This document shows positions 16,735-25,366 of a stretch of DNA of 64,000 nucleotides, piece after piece. The stretch is from Sphingomonas azotifigens NBRC 15497 (lineage in GTDB: Bacteria; Pseudomonadota; Alphaproteobacteria; Sphingomonadales; Sphingomonadaceae). How positions within the stretch are numbered: position 1 is the first letter of the stretch; every line of letters starts with the position of its first letter. A model generated the notes under the pieces. That model was not told the DNA's origin and searched no databases. It was given only the letters and a program-made list of their open reading frames with translations. The position numbers and the translations under genes were made by a program. The DNA lies in the NCBI RefSeq assembly GCF_002091475.1, contig NZ_BCTR01000010.1, positions 1 through 64,000 of the forward strand. The letters are read 5' to 3'.

Positions 16735-18326
16735 GCGCCACTTCGGCGGGCTCGAGCCGTTCGCCATCCCCTTGGTTGGCAGGCGGCTCGCGCCGCCGGC
16801 TGGCCGTTCTGGCGACCATCCTCGTCGTTGCGACCGCACTGCGGTTTGCGCTGGCCGATTACTCGCTGTGGTTCGACGAATATGCGGCGCTGTTCTTCGC
16901 GCACCAGCCCTATGCGCGTCTGTGGAGCGATTGGATGGTTCGCGAGACCAATCCGCCGCTCTACTACTCGATCTTGCACGGATGGATCGAACTGATCGGC
17001 CCGATGGACCGGGTCACCCTGCGGGTCCCGACGATTCTCGCCAACCTGCTGACGATCGCGGTCGCTTATTTCGGCGTTGCGCGGCACTATGGCGAACGTG
17101 CTGCTGCCCTGGGGGCAATGCTGCTGGCGGTATCCGCCCAACAGATATTCTATGCGCATCAGGTCCGCGGTTACAGCTTCCTGGCCTTGGCGCTGACCGT
17201 CTCCTTCTTCGGCCTGATGCGGATCGTGGCCGCAGAGGAGCGCGGTACGCGGGACCAGACGGGGGCCTGGCTGAGCTTCGTCGGCGGCGCGATTGCCGCG
17301 ATCTACCTGCACGTCACCGCGTTGCTCTGGGTGCCGATCGCGACTCTGGCGCTGCTGGCCGTCGACCGCCGCTTCGTGCCGCTGCTCGGCCGCGACTGGT
17401 GGCGGCTGGCGCTCGCGGACCTGGCGATCGCGGTGGGGGCGCTCTGGGCGTTGTACATCGTCTACCAGCAGACGCAGGTGCCCAACCCGAACATCTCCTG
17501 GATGCATTTCCTCGGTATCCGCGGTGCGCTCAAGCTGTATTGGGCGAGTTCGCTGCTGGCGCGGGACCCGTTCGGCATCCAGGCACTCAGTGCCGGGCTG
17601 CTGTTTGCGGCGGCGGTGTTCGGCATCGTCCGCACGGCGCGCCAGCGAACGACGCAACTCGCGGTACTGTGTTGGGTCGGCGCGGTCTGCCTTTTCTTCC
17701 TGTTCAGCCTGAAGCAGCCGGTGCTGGTGGAACGCACCCTGGTGTGGATGGCGATCTTCCCGGTTACGCTTGCCTGCGCCGGTGCGAGCACGCTTCGCGG
17801 GCGGCGCACATTTCTGGTCGTGGCGGGCGTTCTGATCGCCGCCGGCGGCGCCAATCTCGCGGCGACCTATGCCGGCTTTGCGCGCGAGGAATGGGATGGC
17901 GCGATTCGCCAGGTGCTCGACGATCCCAAGAGCGTGCTCATCGTCAGCGGCGAAGGGGATGCGGTGGTATCCGACTATGCGTGTAAGTTCCTGGGACGGC
18001 GGGACCAGTGCCCTGTTCCGATCATCGCGCTCTCCGGCGAAAACCATAATGCCTGGGCGAGCGGCTATGGCCCCAAGGTCTCGGTCACGGAACAGGGGCG
18101 ACTTGCCGTGTCTCCCCAGTCGAACGTCTACCTGATCCAGCGCTATGACGGGCGAACACTGCGTGTTCTTCACGCGGCCGGCCTGCTGCGCGACGTTCAG
18201 GGACGCAGCGGCGACCTCGTCTTTTTAGGGCCGTTCGGTCCCCCCGCACTGGCCGATATCGAGCGCGTCGCCTGCGTGCGGGACAATATGCTCGAATCAG
18301 CCTGTCCTGCGCTACCGCCGCGCTAG
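16731..18326 (+). CDS. GT39/ArnT-like integral membrane glycosyltransferase
   Basis: A 531-residue protein with about ten membrane helices. An early extracytoplasmic loop (LWFDEYAALFFAHQ) carries the acidic residue typical of GT-C enzymes, and PPLYYSILHGW follows. Such enzymes take a sugar from a polyprenyl-phosphate donor and transfer it to a protein or lipid on the outer face of the inner membrane. The start is GTG, overlapping the GT2-GtrA stop (GTGA). The soluble C-terminal 130 residues contain several cysteines. The acceptor is unknown. Confidence 0.83.
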   Translation: MSATSAGSSRSPSPWLAGGSRRRLAVLATILVVATALRFALADYSLWFDEYAALFFAHQPYARLWSDWMVRETNPPLYYSILHGWIELIGPMDRVTLRVPTILANLLTIAVAYFGVARHYGERAAALGAMLLAVSAQQIFYAHQVRGYSFLALALTVSFFGLMRIVAAEERGTRDQTGAWLSFVGGAIAAIYLHVTALLWVPIATLALLAVDRRFVPLLGRDWWRLALADLAIAVGALWALYIVYQQTQVPNPNISWMHFLGIRGALKLYWASSLLARDPFGIQALSAGLLFAAAVFGIVRTARQRTTQLAVLCWVGAVCLFFLFSLKQPVLVERTLVWMAIFPVTLACAGASTLRGRRTFLVVAGVLIAAGGANLAATYAGFAREEWDGAIRQVLDDPKSVLIVSGEGDAVVSDYACKFLGRRDQCPVPIIALSGENHNAWASGYGPKVSVTEQGRLAVSPQSNVYLIQRYDGRTLRVLHAAGLLRDVQGRSGDLVFLGPFGPPALADIERVACVRDNMLESACPALPPR

Positions 18327-18433
18327 GTCGCGGACTGCGGGGCTGCGCTGCAGCAAGCTGGCACCTCCCATGCCTGCGAGGTAATTTGGTCTAATGCTCA
18401 CCAGCCCGGAGAAGTCCCATCCCCGCTCGACAT

Positions 18434-18460
18434 CGTCATCCCGGCGAAAGCCGGGTGACG
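18434..18460. repeat. REP-like hairpin with GAAA loop
   Basis: CGTCATCCCGGC-GAAA-GCCGGGTGACG, a near-perfect palindrome with one bulged T, lies between two convergent genes. The rest of the 296-base gap (18327-18622) shows no gene. The hairpin resembles the widespread CATCCCGGC...GCCGGG bacterial repeats and may also limit read-through. Confidence 0.7.
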
Positions 18461-18622
18461 GGGAGAGGCTGGATGAGTGGGTATTGATGCGGTCTTGCAT
18501 GAGATAAGTCACGCAACATTCTGATTTTTTGATGGAAGCGGCGCGCTTTCGTTGGCTCCATCCATTTGGCCAAGTCGAACGCGCCGAGGGCGCTTATGTC
18601 GCTGTCCCCTCGGCGCATTCCG

Positions 18623-20269
18623 TCACCTGGCTGGGTGCCGCACTGCCAACAATGCCGCAAAGCCATGCCTGGCTACGAGGCGTAGCTTCCCTGGCAAGAA
18701 CTTGCCGAGGTCTGGACCCGCGCTGGCATTCACGACAAGGATATAGTCGAACTTCGAAGGCCAGTCGGTGAGGTGGCTGGGCTTAGGCTTACCCGGCGCA
18801 AGGCCCGCGCCGGTCAGCATTTGCAGGGTCGGCATCGGGAACGCTCCTGCTTTTCCCGATCGATCGTAATAAGGTTGTGAAATCACGGGTTGCTGGCCGG
18901 ACAGTGTAAACGCGTCCGCCCAGAAAGCTTGCCGATCGATGAAGGCGAACGAGGCGTAGTGCCAGAAGCTGTTCGGGTACGTGCGGGCGAGAGAGCGCGA
19001 CGGAACGATCGGACCGTTCGAAGTGTCTACCAGCGCGTCGACCGCCAACACCCGACTGCCGGGGGTGACGGGCACAAGCACCGCGCGAACGTCGGCGACA
19101 TCTTGCTGCGCCTCGACCCAAACGCGACCGATCAGCGACATCCGCGCTATGAACAACGCCGCTATCGCCAGAAAGATCACGACCCCGACAGGACGGGAAA
19201 CCCGCGGTAGCGTAGCCGCAAAGAGCAGAAACCCCATCATCACGGGAACGCGGGTGTCGATGTAGAAGACGCCCTTCGCCCCGGTCGGCAACGCGAAGAA
19301 AAGCACCGTCAGGAGCGGGAAGGCCAGGAAAGCGAGGGGCGCGATCCGCAAGCGTCGGGTGACCAGAAGCCCCGCCAATATCAGTCCGAGCACCGCCAGG
19401 ATGCCGTAGGTCAGAAGAGGCGAATATCCGGCAACCGGCACCGCCAACGTCTTTAGCTTGGTGAGCCATCCGTAGCGGAATACCGCACCTCCGGTCCCTG
19501 CGAATGGCGAGACGAGATAGAGGAGCAGTGGGGCAATCAGCGCGACCATCGCCGACCCCAGGCGGCGAACGACGAACAGCGCGATGCCGTCGCTCCTCAA
19601 CCCGCGTTGAATCACGCTGCCCGCTTCCCAGCAGCCGATCAGCAACCCATAGAGGGCGAACGCGAATAGATGGCTGAAGAATGCCGCCAGGCCGAATAGG
19701 GCGCCGACGAAAATACCAAGAACTGGATGCCGTCTCGCCATCCAAATCCAGGCCGCGGTTCCCCAAAGTGCCACGCCAACGCCAATTTGGAAATTGATGA
19801 AGCCGAGCAGGAACGGCACGTTGTAGACCACAAGGCCTACAGCCAATGGCCAGTAGGACCGGCGCTCGAAGCAGGCTCGGTTAAGCGCGATCGTCCCCGA
19901 CGCGGGAAGTACTGCTGCGAATCCGAGAAAAACCTTCCCGCCGATCAGTGGCGGCATGATGCGCAGAAGCGGCGGCAACAGGATGTCTATCGCCAGGTTC
20001 GGGGCGATTTGCCAATTCGGGGCGAAGATTTTGGACATGATCGGATCGTTGGCGCCGATCGCGAGAAACAGGGCCCGTGCCAAATGGTTCGGATAGTCGG
20101 TCAAAGGTGGCACTTCGACCATCAGTAGCGGCACGATCAGTCCCAATAGCATCGCGCCTACCGCGCACCACCAGGCCCAGCCAGCATCGGATACCGAGCT
20201 TGATCCACTCGACGAGAATGCTTCTGCGGGTGAACTTCGGACGCTCGTTGCCCGTGAGGCACTCGGCAT
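18623..20269 (-). CDS. Multi-spanning membrane protein, GT-C glycosyltransferase-like
   Basis: About 548 residues with around ten predicted membrane helices. The first periplasmic loop contains PPLTDYPNHLARALF, a motif common in uncharacterised bacterial GT-C-like proteins. The last 150 residues are soluble and probably periplasmic. The N-terminus before the first helix is Ser-rich. Starts at 20338, 20308 or 20269 are possible; 20269 was chosen because GGAG lies ten bases upstream, while the others lack a ribosome site. It is less G+C-rich than neighbouring genes. It faces the GT39 gene convergently and the HAD-UbiA operon divergently. Function not proven. Confidence 0.75.
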   Translation of the reverse strand: MPSASRATSVRSSPAEAFSSSGSSSVSDAGWAWWCAVGAMLLGLIVPLLMVEVPPLTDYPNHLARALFLAIGANDPIMSKIFAPNWQIAPNLAIDILLPPLLRIMPPLIGGKVFLGFAAVLPASGTIALNRACFERRSYWPLAVGLVVYNVPFLLGFINFQIGVGVALWGTAAWIWMARRHPVLGIFVGALFGLAAFFSHLFAFALYGLLIGCWEAGSVIQRGLRSDGIALFVVRRLGSAMVALIAPLLLYLVSPFAGTGGAVFRYGWLTKLKTLAVPVAGYSPLLTYGILAVLGLILAGLLVTRRLRIAPLAFLAFPLLTVLFFALPTGAKGVFYIDTRVPVMMGFLLFAATLPRVSRPVGVVIFLAIAALFIARMSLIGRVWVEAQQDVADVRAVLVPVTPGSRVLAVDALVDTSNGPIVPSRSLARTYPNSFWHYASFAFIDRQAFWADAFTLSGQQPVISQPYYDRSGKAGAFPMPTLQMLTGAGLAPGKPKPSHLTDWPSKFDYILVVNASAGPDLGKFLPGKLRLVARHGFAALLAVRHPAR

Positions 20270-20668
20270 AGTGATTCGACTCCGTATAGAGTGGTCGCTG
20301 AGCGTCATGCGAAAAGTTGCCGGTGTCGGCATTAACATCTCGCGGGAGAAAATTTTACCATCTTTTGCGGCAGTGCAACGTACTTGGTCGTGATGCGGGC
20401 CGAGCGCAGCGCGGGAGCGTCCATTTCGCCGCCCGGATCGCCTTCGACCTGCCCATGGCCGCTCGGCCCCCTATCGTGCACGCGCCGGGGCGGAATGCGA
20501 AATCGCCCGGATCGAGTCCAGTTTCTGGATTGCAGTGCCTACTTCAGCGCCTTCGAATTCGGTCCAAACGAATCGACAAACGCTTTGCTGTCGCGCAATA
20601 AGCCGCGCGGCGTCTATGGCCGGTAGCGGTGAACCGAATTATGCTGCGCTGCGGCAACTGGAGTGGGC
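20270..20668. other. Intergenic region between divergent envelope genes
   Basis: About 400 bases containing the outward promoters of the GT-C-like gene and the HAD-UbiA operon. An A/T-rich patch (AAAATTTTACC, near 20348) stands out, but I cannot assign exact -35/-10 boxes. No convincing coding frame, RNA gene or repeat is visible. Confidence 0.5.
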
Positions 20669-22132
20669 ATGGCGAGTAGTGAACGCGAATCGCTCAGATC
20701 CTATGGATCTGGGTCGGTCATTCCGCTGGTCGTCGATCTGGATGGCACTCTGGTATCGGGCGATCTGCTGGCTGAAACGCTGGTGGCGCATCTTGCTGCC
20801 CGGCCGCACGACGCCTTCCTGCTGGCGCGTCTGCTCGCGCAGGGCAAGGCGAACCTCAAAGCGCATCTGAGCGAGCTGCACCCGCTCGCTGCCGACGAGC
20901 TGCCATACCGCCAGTCGGTGCTGGACGTGATCGCGGCCGCGCGCAGCGAAGGGCGCCCGGTCTATCTCGCGACCGCCAGCCATGAGCGCTATGCCAGCGC
21001 GATCGCGGCGCATCTCGGCGTGTTCGACGGCGTCCTCGCCACCGCCGCGAACGACAATCTCGCGGGCGATCGCAAGGCGACGGCGCTGGTCGAGCGCTTC
21101 GGCGAGGCCGGCTTCGACTATATCGGCAACAGCAGCGCGGACCTGGCGGTGTGGAGCCATGCGCGGCGCTGCTACGCGGTGGCGACCAGCGCCTCGGTAT
21201 CGCGCCGGCTGCGCCGATCGCATGACGCGGTCGAGGCACTGGAGTCGCCGCGGCTGACGATTCGCGTCTGGCTGCGCGCGCTGCGCGTCCACCAATATGC
21301 GAAGAACGCGCTGATCTTCCTGCCGATGCTCGCGGCGCATGCGCTGAAGCTCGATCTGTTCGTCAACTGCCTGCTGGCGTTCGTCGCCTTCTCGATGGCA
21401 GCGTCGGCGATCTATCTCGTCAACGACCTGGTCGACATTACGCACGACCGCGCGCACCCGAGCAAGCGCAACCGTCCGATTGCCGCCGGCCTGGTCTCGG
21501 TAGGCCAGGCGATGGTCGCGGTGCCGCTGCTGCTGGCGGCGAGCGCGCTGGTCACCCTGTTCCTGCCGATCATGTTCGCCGCGGTGCTGCTCGGCTATCT
21601 GGTGCTCACCACCGCCTATTCCTTCTGGCTCAAGCGCAAGATGCTGATCGACGTGGTCGTGCTGGCGCTGCTGTACAGCGCGCGCGTCTATGCGGGCGGC
21701 GCGGCTACCGACATCGTGCTGTCCGACTGGCTGCTGGCCTTCTGCCTCTTCGCCTTCACCTCGCTGGCGCTGATCAAGCGCTACACCGAACTGCTCGTGC
21801 GCGTCGATCGGCAGTTGCCCGACGCGCAGAACCGCAATTACCGCAAGGACGACCTGCCGGTGATCGTCGCGCTCGCGGCGGGCTCGGGGCTGAACACGGT
21901 GACCGTGCTCGCGCTCTATGTGCAGTCGCCCGATGTGGCGCTGCACTATCGCCACCCGCATCTGCTCTGGGCGCTCTGCCCGCTGTTGCTGTTCCTGATG
22001 TCGCGCGCCTTGATGATGGCGCACCGGCGGCTGATGCACGACGATCCGATCGTCTGGGCGATGCGCGACCGGGTGTTCCGGCAGGGCATTGTCGCCGCCG
22101 GCGTCATCGTGGCCGTGGCAGCGTTTCTGTGA
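20669..22132 (+). CDS. HAD phosphatase-UbiA prenyltransferase fusion
   Basis: A 487-residue fusion. Residues about 18-200 form a HAD-type phosphatase (VVDLDGTLVSGD with Asp23/Asp25; later AGDRKATAL and DYIGNSSADL). Residues about 210-487 form a UbiA-family membrane prenyltransferase with NDLVDITHDRAHPSKRNRP from Asn252. The same two activities act consecutively in mycobacterial decaprenyl-phosphoribose synthesis: transfer of phosphoribose to polyprenyl phosphate, then dephosphorylation. A similar polyprenyl-phosphate pentose pathway is inferred here. GGAG precedes the ATG. It overlaps the next gene by four bases. Confidence 0.88.
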   Translation: MASSERESLRSYGSGSVIPLVVDLDGTLVSGDLLAETLVAHLAARPHDAFLLARLLAQGKANLKAHLSELHPLAADELPYRQSVLDVIAAARSEGRPVYLATASHERYASAIAAHLGVFDGVLATAANDNLAGDRKATALVERFGEAGFDYIGNSSADLAVWSHARRCYAVATSASVSRRLRRSHDAVEALESPRLTIRVWLRALRVHQYAKNALIFLPMLAAHALKLDLFVNCLLAFVAFSMAASAIYLVNDLVDITHDRAHPSKRNRPIAAGLVSVGQAMVAVPLLLAASALVTLFLPIMFAAVLLGYLVLTTAYSFWLKRKMLIDVVVLALLYSARVYAGGAATDIVLSDWLLAFCLFAFTSLALIKRYTELLVRVDRQLPDAQNRNYRKDDLPVIVALAAGSGLNTVTVLALYVQSPDVALHYRHPHLLWALCPLLLFLMSRALMMAHRRLMHDDPIVWAMRDRVFRQGIVAAGVIVAVAAFL

Positions 22133-23817
22133 GCGAGACCGGCGGCGGCAAGATCGGGGGCGCGGTGCTGGTCGCGGCCGTGGTGGTCGCCTGCGCGCTG
22201 CTGTCGATCGGCCTGTCCGGGCACCAGTCCGGCGCGGCCAACAACCTCTTTCACCTGCCGATCCTCGCGCGGCTCTATGACGAGCCGCAATTCGCCGGCG
22301 ACGCCTTCATCCAGTCGCTGCGCCAATATGCGTCGGGCTTCTGGCTGGTGCTGCGCGGCGTGGCCGAGGGGCAGGCGGCGCTGACGCTGCTGCTCGTGCT
22401 GCAGATCCTCTCGCGCACGCTGTTCTTCGTCGGTGCGCTGGCGATGGCAACGCCGCTCGGCCTCGAGACGCGCCGCCAGCAGCTGGTGTTCCTGCTGTTC
22501 GTCGCGCTCGCCGCGCCGCTGCAGGGGACCGCGCCGGCGGGCAATGGCGGGCTGTTCATCCAGGCCTTCACCCATTCGGAGGTGGCGAACGCGACCGCGC
22601 TGTTCGCGCTGGCGCTTGCCGCGCGTGACCGCTTCGGCTGGGCGGCGGTCGCCGTCGGTCTCACCTTCTTCATCAACGCGTTCGTGGCGGTGTGGCTGGT
22701 CGCGCCGCTCGGGCTGCTGGTGCTGCTGGCACTGCGAGCGGGCCGCAGCTCGATCGCCGCGCTTGCGCTGCAACTCGTCTGGGGCGGCGCGCTGGCCGCG
22801 CTGCTGGCGTTGCCGGTCGTGCTCAACGTCGCACACAATAGCGGCCTCGGCAGCGGGCTGCCGGTCGATTACCGCAGCTTCCTCGACGATTACTGGCCCT
22901 ATCACTTCCTGGTGTGGAGCCTGTCGTGGCGCGAGCTGTTCAAGTTCGCGGCGACCCTCGCGGTCGGCGTCGCGGCCGCCTGGTGCCTGCCGCGCGCGGC
23001 GCGGACGGCGGTGCTCGCGATGCTGCTCGGCTTCCTCGCGGTGTGGGTGGCGGGGACGGTGCTGCCGTTCGTCACCGGCTCGCAGGGGCTGCTCAACCTG
23101 CATCTGCTCCGCTCCAGTGCGATGATCGTGATCGTCGCGGTGCTGGCGCTCGCCGCGCTGGCCGCAAGGCTCGTGCTGTCCGAACCGCCGGCGGACCGCT
23201 ATGTCTGGGGGCCGGGCCTGCTCGCCAGCTTCGCGATCAAGGCGCCGCTGCTCCCGATCGCACTGCCGCTGCTGCTGCTGCGCCGCGTCTGGTCGCCGCC
23301 GCCGCTGCTGTCCCGCCCGCTGGTGGCGGGAGCGGTGTTTGCCGCGGTCGGGGCGGCGGCGCTGGTTACCGGCTATCAGGCGGCGCGCGCCGACAGGCTG
23401 TTCCGCGCGCATCAGGCCGACTGGCTGCGGGTCGCCGACTGGGCTGCCGGGCATACGCCGCCTACCGCCGTGTTCCTGCTGCCGCAGGAGCAGATCAACC
23501 CGCGGAGCAGCCTGCCGGTGCCGCCGGCCGACCAGGGCGGCATCCACCTCGGTGTCGAGGAATTCGTGTCCTTCGCGCACCGGGTGTCCTGGGTTGGCTC
23601 CAAGGAAGGCGCTGCGGTGATGTGGTCGCCGGGCTATTATCGGGAATGGTGGCCGCGCATCAACGCGGCGCTGCGCCTGCAGAACCTGGACCAGCGGCTC
23701 GCCTATGCGCGCACGAACGGCATTTCCTATGTCGTCGATACGTGCGAGCAGCATGGTGCGCTCGTGCCGGTGCATCGCTCCGGTCCCCTTTGTGTCTATT
23801 CGGCGAGACCCTCATGA
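22129..23817 (+). CDS. Multi-spanning membrane protein of the HAD-UbiA operon
   Basis: A 562-residue protein with about ten to twelve membrane helices and a soluble C-terminal domain of about 130 residues. An early loop, NNLFHLPILARLYDEPQF, resembles loops in uncharacterised GT-C-like bacterial proteins. No classical catalytic motif is certain. The GTG start overlaps the HAD-UbiA stop and its own stop overlaps the SMR-like gene, so the three proteins are translationally coupled. A role in transferring a polyprenyl-linked sugar made by the neighbouring enzyme is an inference from context. Confidence 0.75.
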   Translation: MSETGGGKIGGAVLVAAVVVACALLSIGLSGHQSGAANNLFHLPILARLYDEPQFAGDAFIQSLRQYASGFWLVLRGVAEGQAALTLLLVLQILSRTLFFVGALAMATPLGLETRRQQLVFLLFVALAAPLQGTAPAGNGGLFIQAFTHSEVANATALFALALAARDRFGWAAVAVGLTFFINAFVAVWLVAPLGLLVLLALRAGRSSIAALALQLVWGGALAALLALPVVLNVAHNSGLGSGLPVDYRSFLDDYWPYHFLVWSLSWRELFKFAATLAVGVAAAWCLPRAARTAVLAMLLGFLAVWVAGTVLPFVTGSQGLLNLHLLRSSAMIVIVAVLALAALAARLVLSEPPADRYVWGPGLLASFAIKAPLLPIALPLLLLRRVWSPPPLLSRPLVAGAVFAAVGAAALVTGYQAARADRLFRAHQADWLRVADWAAGHTPPTAVFLLPQEQINPRSSLPVPPADQGGIHLGVEEFVSFAHRVSWVGSKEGAAVMWSPGYYREWWPRINAALRLQNLDQRLAYARTNGISYVVDTCEQHGALVPVHRSGPLCVYSARPS

Positions 23818-24191
23818 AGCCAGGCCTTCTTGTCATGATCATCTCCAGCGTGGCGATGTCCGCCATCGCGCAGATCCTCATGAAATACGGCATGTCGCGG
23901 CCGGCGATGCAGCGGGCGCTGGGCGGTGGTTCGGTGGTCGAGGCACTGTGGCAGATCGCGACCAGCCCGGGGGTGATCGGCGGGCTGTTCGTCTTCGGGA
24001 TCAGCGTCTGCGCCTGGCTGTACGTGCTGTCGCGGGTCGACGTGTCCTTCGCCTATCCGTTCGTGTCGCTGGGGATGGTGCTGACGGTGCTGTCGGGCTG
24101 GCTGATCCTCGGCGAATCGGTGCCCCTGCTCCGCATCGCCGGGCTGGTGCTGATCGTCGCGGGCGTGATGGTGGTGGCCGTCACCGGCTGA
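23814..24191 (+). CDS. SMR/EamA-type small membrane carrier (ArnE/F-like)
   Basis: A 125-residue protein with four membrane helices, the size and layout of the small multidrug resistance superfamily and of ArnE/ArnF lipid-linked aminoarabinose flippases. Visible are AIAQILMKYGMSRP in helix 1, AWLYVLSRVDVSFAYPF and a final helix GLVLIVAGVMVV. The conserved Glu of drug-exporting EmrE in helix 1 is absent, which favours the lipid-sugar branch. Located last in the HAD-UbiA operon, it probably flips the polyprenyl-linked product. It ends about 80 bases from convergent lptG. Confidence 0.83.
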   Translation: MKPGLLVMIISSVAMSAIAQILMKYGMSRPAMQRALGGGSVVEALWQIATSPGVIGGLFVFGISVCAWLYVLSRVDVSFAYPFVSLGMVLTVLSGWLILGESVPLLRIAGLVLIVAGVMVVAVTG

Positions 24192-24268
24192 ACTGTCGCG
24201 CAGCCCGATGCGGCCGAGCAGCGTGCCCCTATCGGTCGAGTCGCTTGCTCATGTGCGGCAATCGCCCG

Positions 24269-25366
24269 CTATTCCTCCGTACGCAGCAGCACGGCCTCGC
24301 CGATCATCAGGAACAGCAGGAACGGCGCCCAGGCGGCGAGGAAGGGCGGGTAGGCGCCGAGATTGCCCATCGCCAGCGCGAAATTGTCGGCGACGAAATA
24401 GAGAAAGCCGAGCGCCATCCCGATCACCACGCGCACGAACAGCTTGCCCGAGCGGGCGAGGCCGAACGCAGAGACCGCGCCGAGCAGCGGCATCAGGAAC
24501 GCCGAGAGCGGCCCGGACAGCTTGTGCCACAGCGATCCCTCGAGCGCCTTGGTCGGCCGCCCCGCCGCCTTCAGCTCGCCGATGGCGACGCGAAGCTCGG
24601 CGAACGAGCTCGAATCCGGGTCGACATGCGCCAGGGTGAACTGGTCCGGCCGCACGCCCGCGCCGATAAGGGTGGCACCGATCGGCGACAGCGTGGCGCT
24701 CGCTACGTCGAAGCGCTTGGCGCCGTCGACGCGCCAGGCGTTACCGGCGCGGGCGCCGTGCTTGGCGGTGAGGATCGAGGTCAGCGCGCCCTTGCGCCGC
24801 TCGTAGACGGTGATGTCGTAGAGCTGGGCGGCCTCGCCCTTGCCCTTGATCTGCTGGACGTTGATCAGGTTGCCGCCTGCCTGCACCCACACATTGGCAC
24901 GGTCGCCGCGATCGACCGGCAGCGGGGCATATTCCACCTTCTTCCACTGCTCGAGCGTCGCGGTCGCGCGGCTGACGACGCGGTCGTTGAACACGAAGGA
25001 CAGGCCGGCGACGACCAGGCCCGACAGCATCAGCGGCGCCAGCACCTGGTGCGCGGAGAGGCCGCCCGACTTGAGCGCGATGATCTCGCTGTTCTGGTTG
25101 AGCTGGGCGAGCGTGAAGATCGCGCCGCCGAGTACCGAATAAGGCAGGAAGGTCGCGACGATCTGCGGCACGCGCAGCGTCACGTAACGCAGGATCTCGG
25201 CATTGCCGTTGCCCGGATGGGCGAGGATCGCGGCGCTCTCGGTCAGCAGGTCGAGCGAGGTCAGCACCAGCACCAGCGCGCCGAGCAGCGCGAAGGTGCG
25301 CAGCACGAACAGCCGCGCCATGTAGAGCGAGATGGTCGGCGAGGGGAACAGCGCGCGCAGGCTCAT
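24269..25366 (-). CDS. lptG: LPS export ABC transporter permease LptG
   Basis: A 365-residue YjgP/YjgQ-family permease. With LptF and the LptB ATPase it extracts lipopolysaccharide from the inner membrane and passes it to LptC/LptA. Three N-terminal and three C-terminal helices flank a periplasmic beta-jellyroll region (about 110-270). The cytoplasmic segment QLNQNSEIIALKSGG is the coupling helix that contacts LptB. LptG rather than LptF is assigned from its second position and its LptG-like VEYAPLPVDRG region. Its ATG overlaps the lptF stop. Confidence 0.9.
   Translation of the reverse strand: MSLRALFPSPTISLYMARLFVLRTFALLGALVLVLTSLDLLTESAAILAHPGNGNAEILRYVTLRVPQIVATFLPYSVLGGAIFTLAQLNQNSEIIALKSGGLSAHQVLAPLMLSGLVVAGLSFVFNDRVVSRATATLEQWKKVEYAPLPVDRGDRANVWVQAGGNLINVQQIKGKGEAAQLYDITVYERRKGALTSILTAKHGARAGNAWRVDGAKRFDVASATLSPIGATLIGAGVRPDQFTLAHVDPDSSSFAELRVAIGELKAAGRPTKALEGSLWHKLSGPLSAFLMPLLGAVSAFGLARSGKLFVRVVIGMALGFLYFVADNFALAMGNLGAYPPFLAAWAPFLLFLMIGEAVLLRTEE

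Noticed and set aside
18358..18374. A second sigma-54-like pattern (CTGGCAC with correctly spaced GC) in the gap after the GT39-like gene.
   Set aside because: No gene begins downstream on that strand and the -12 side is a poor match, so it is probably chance.
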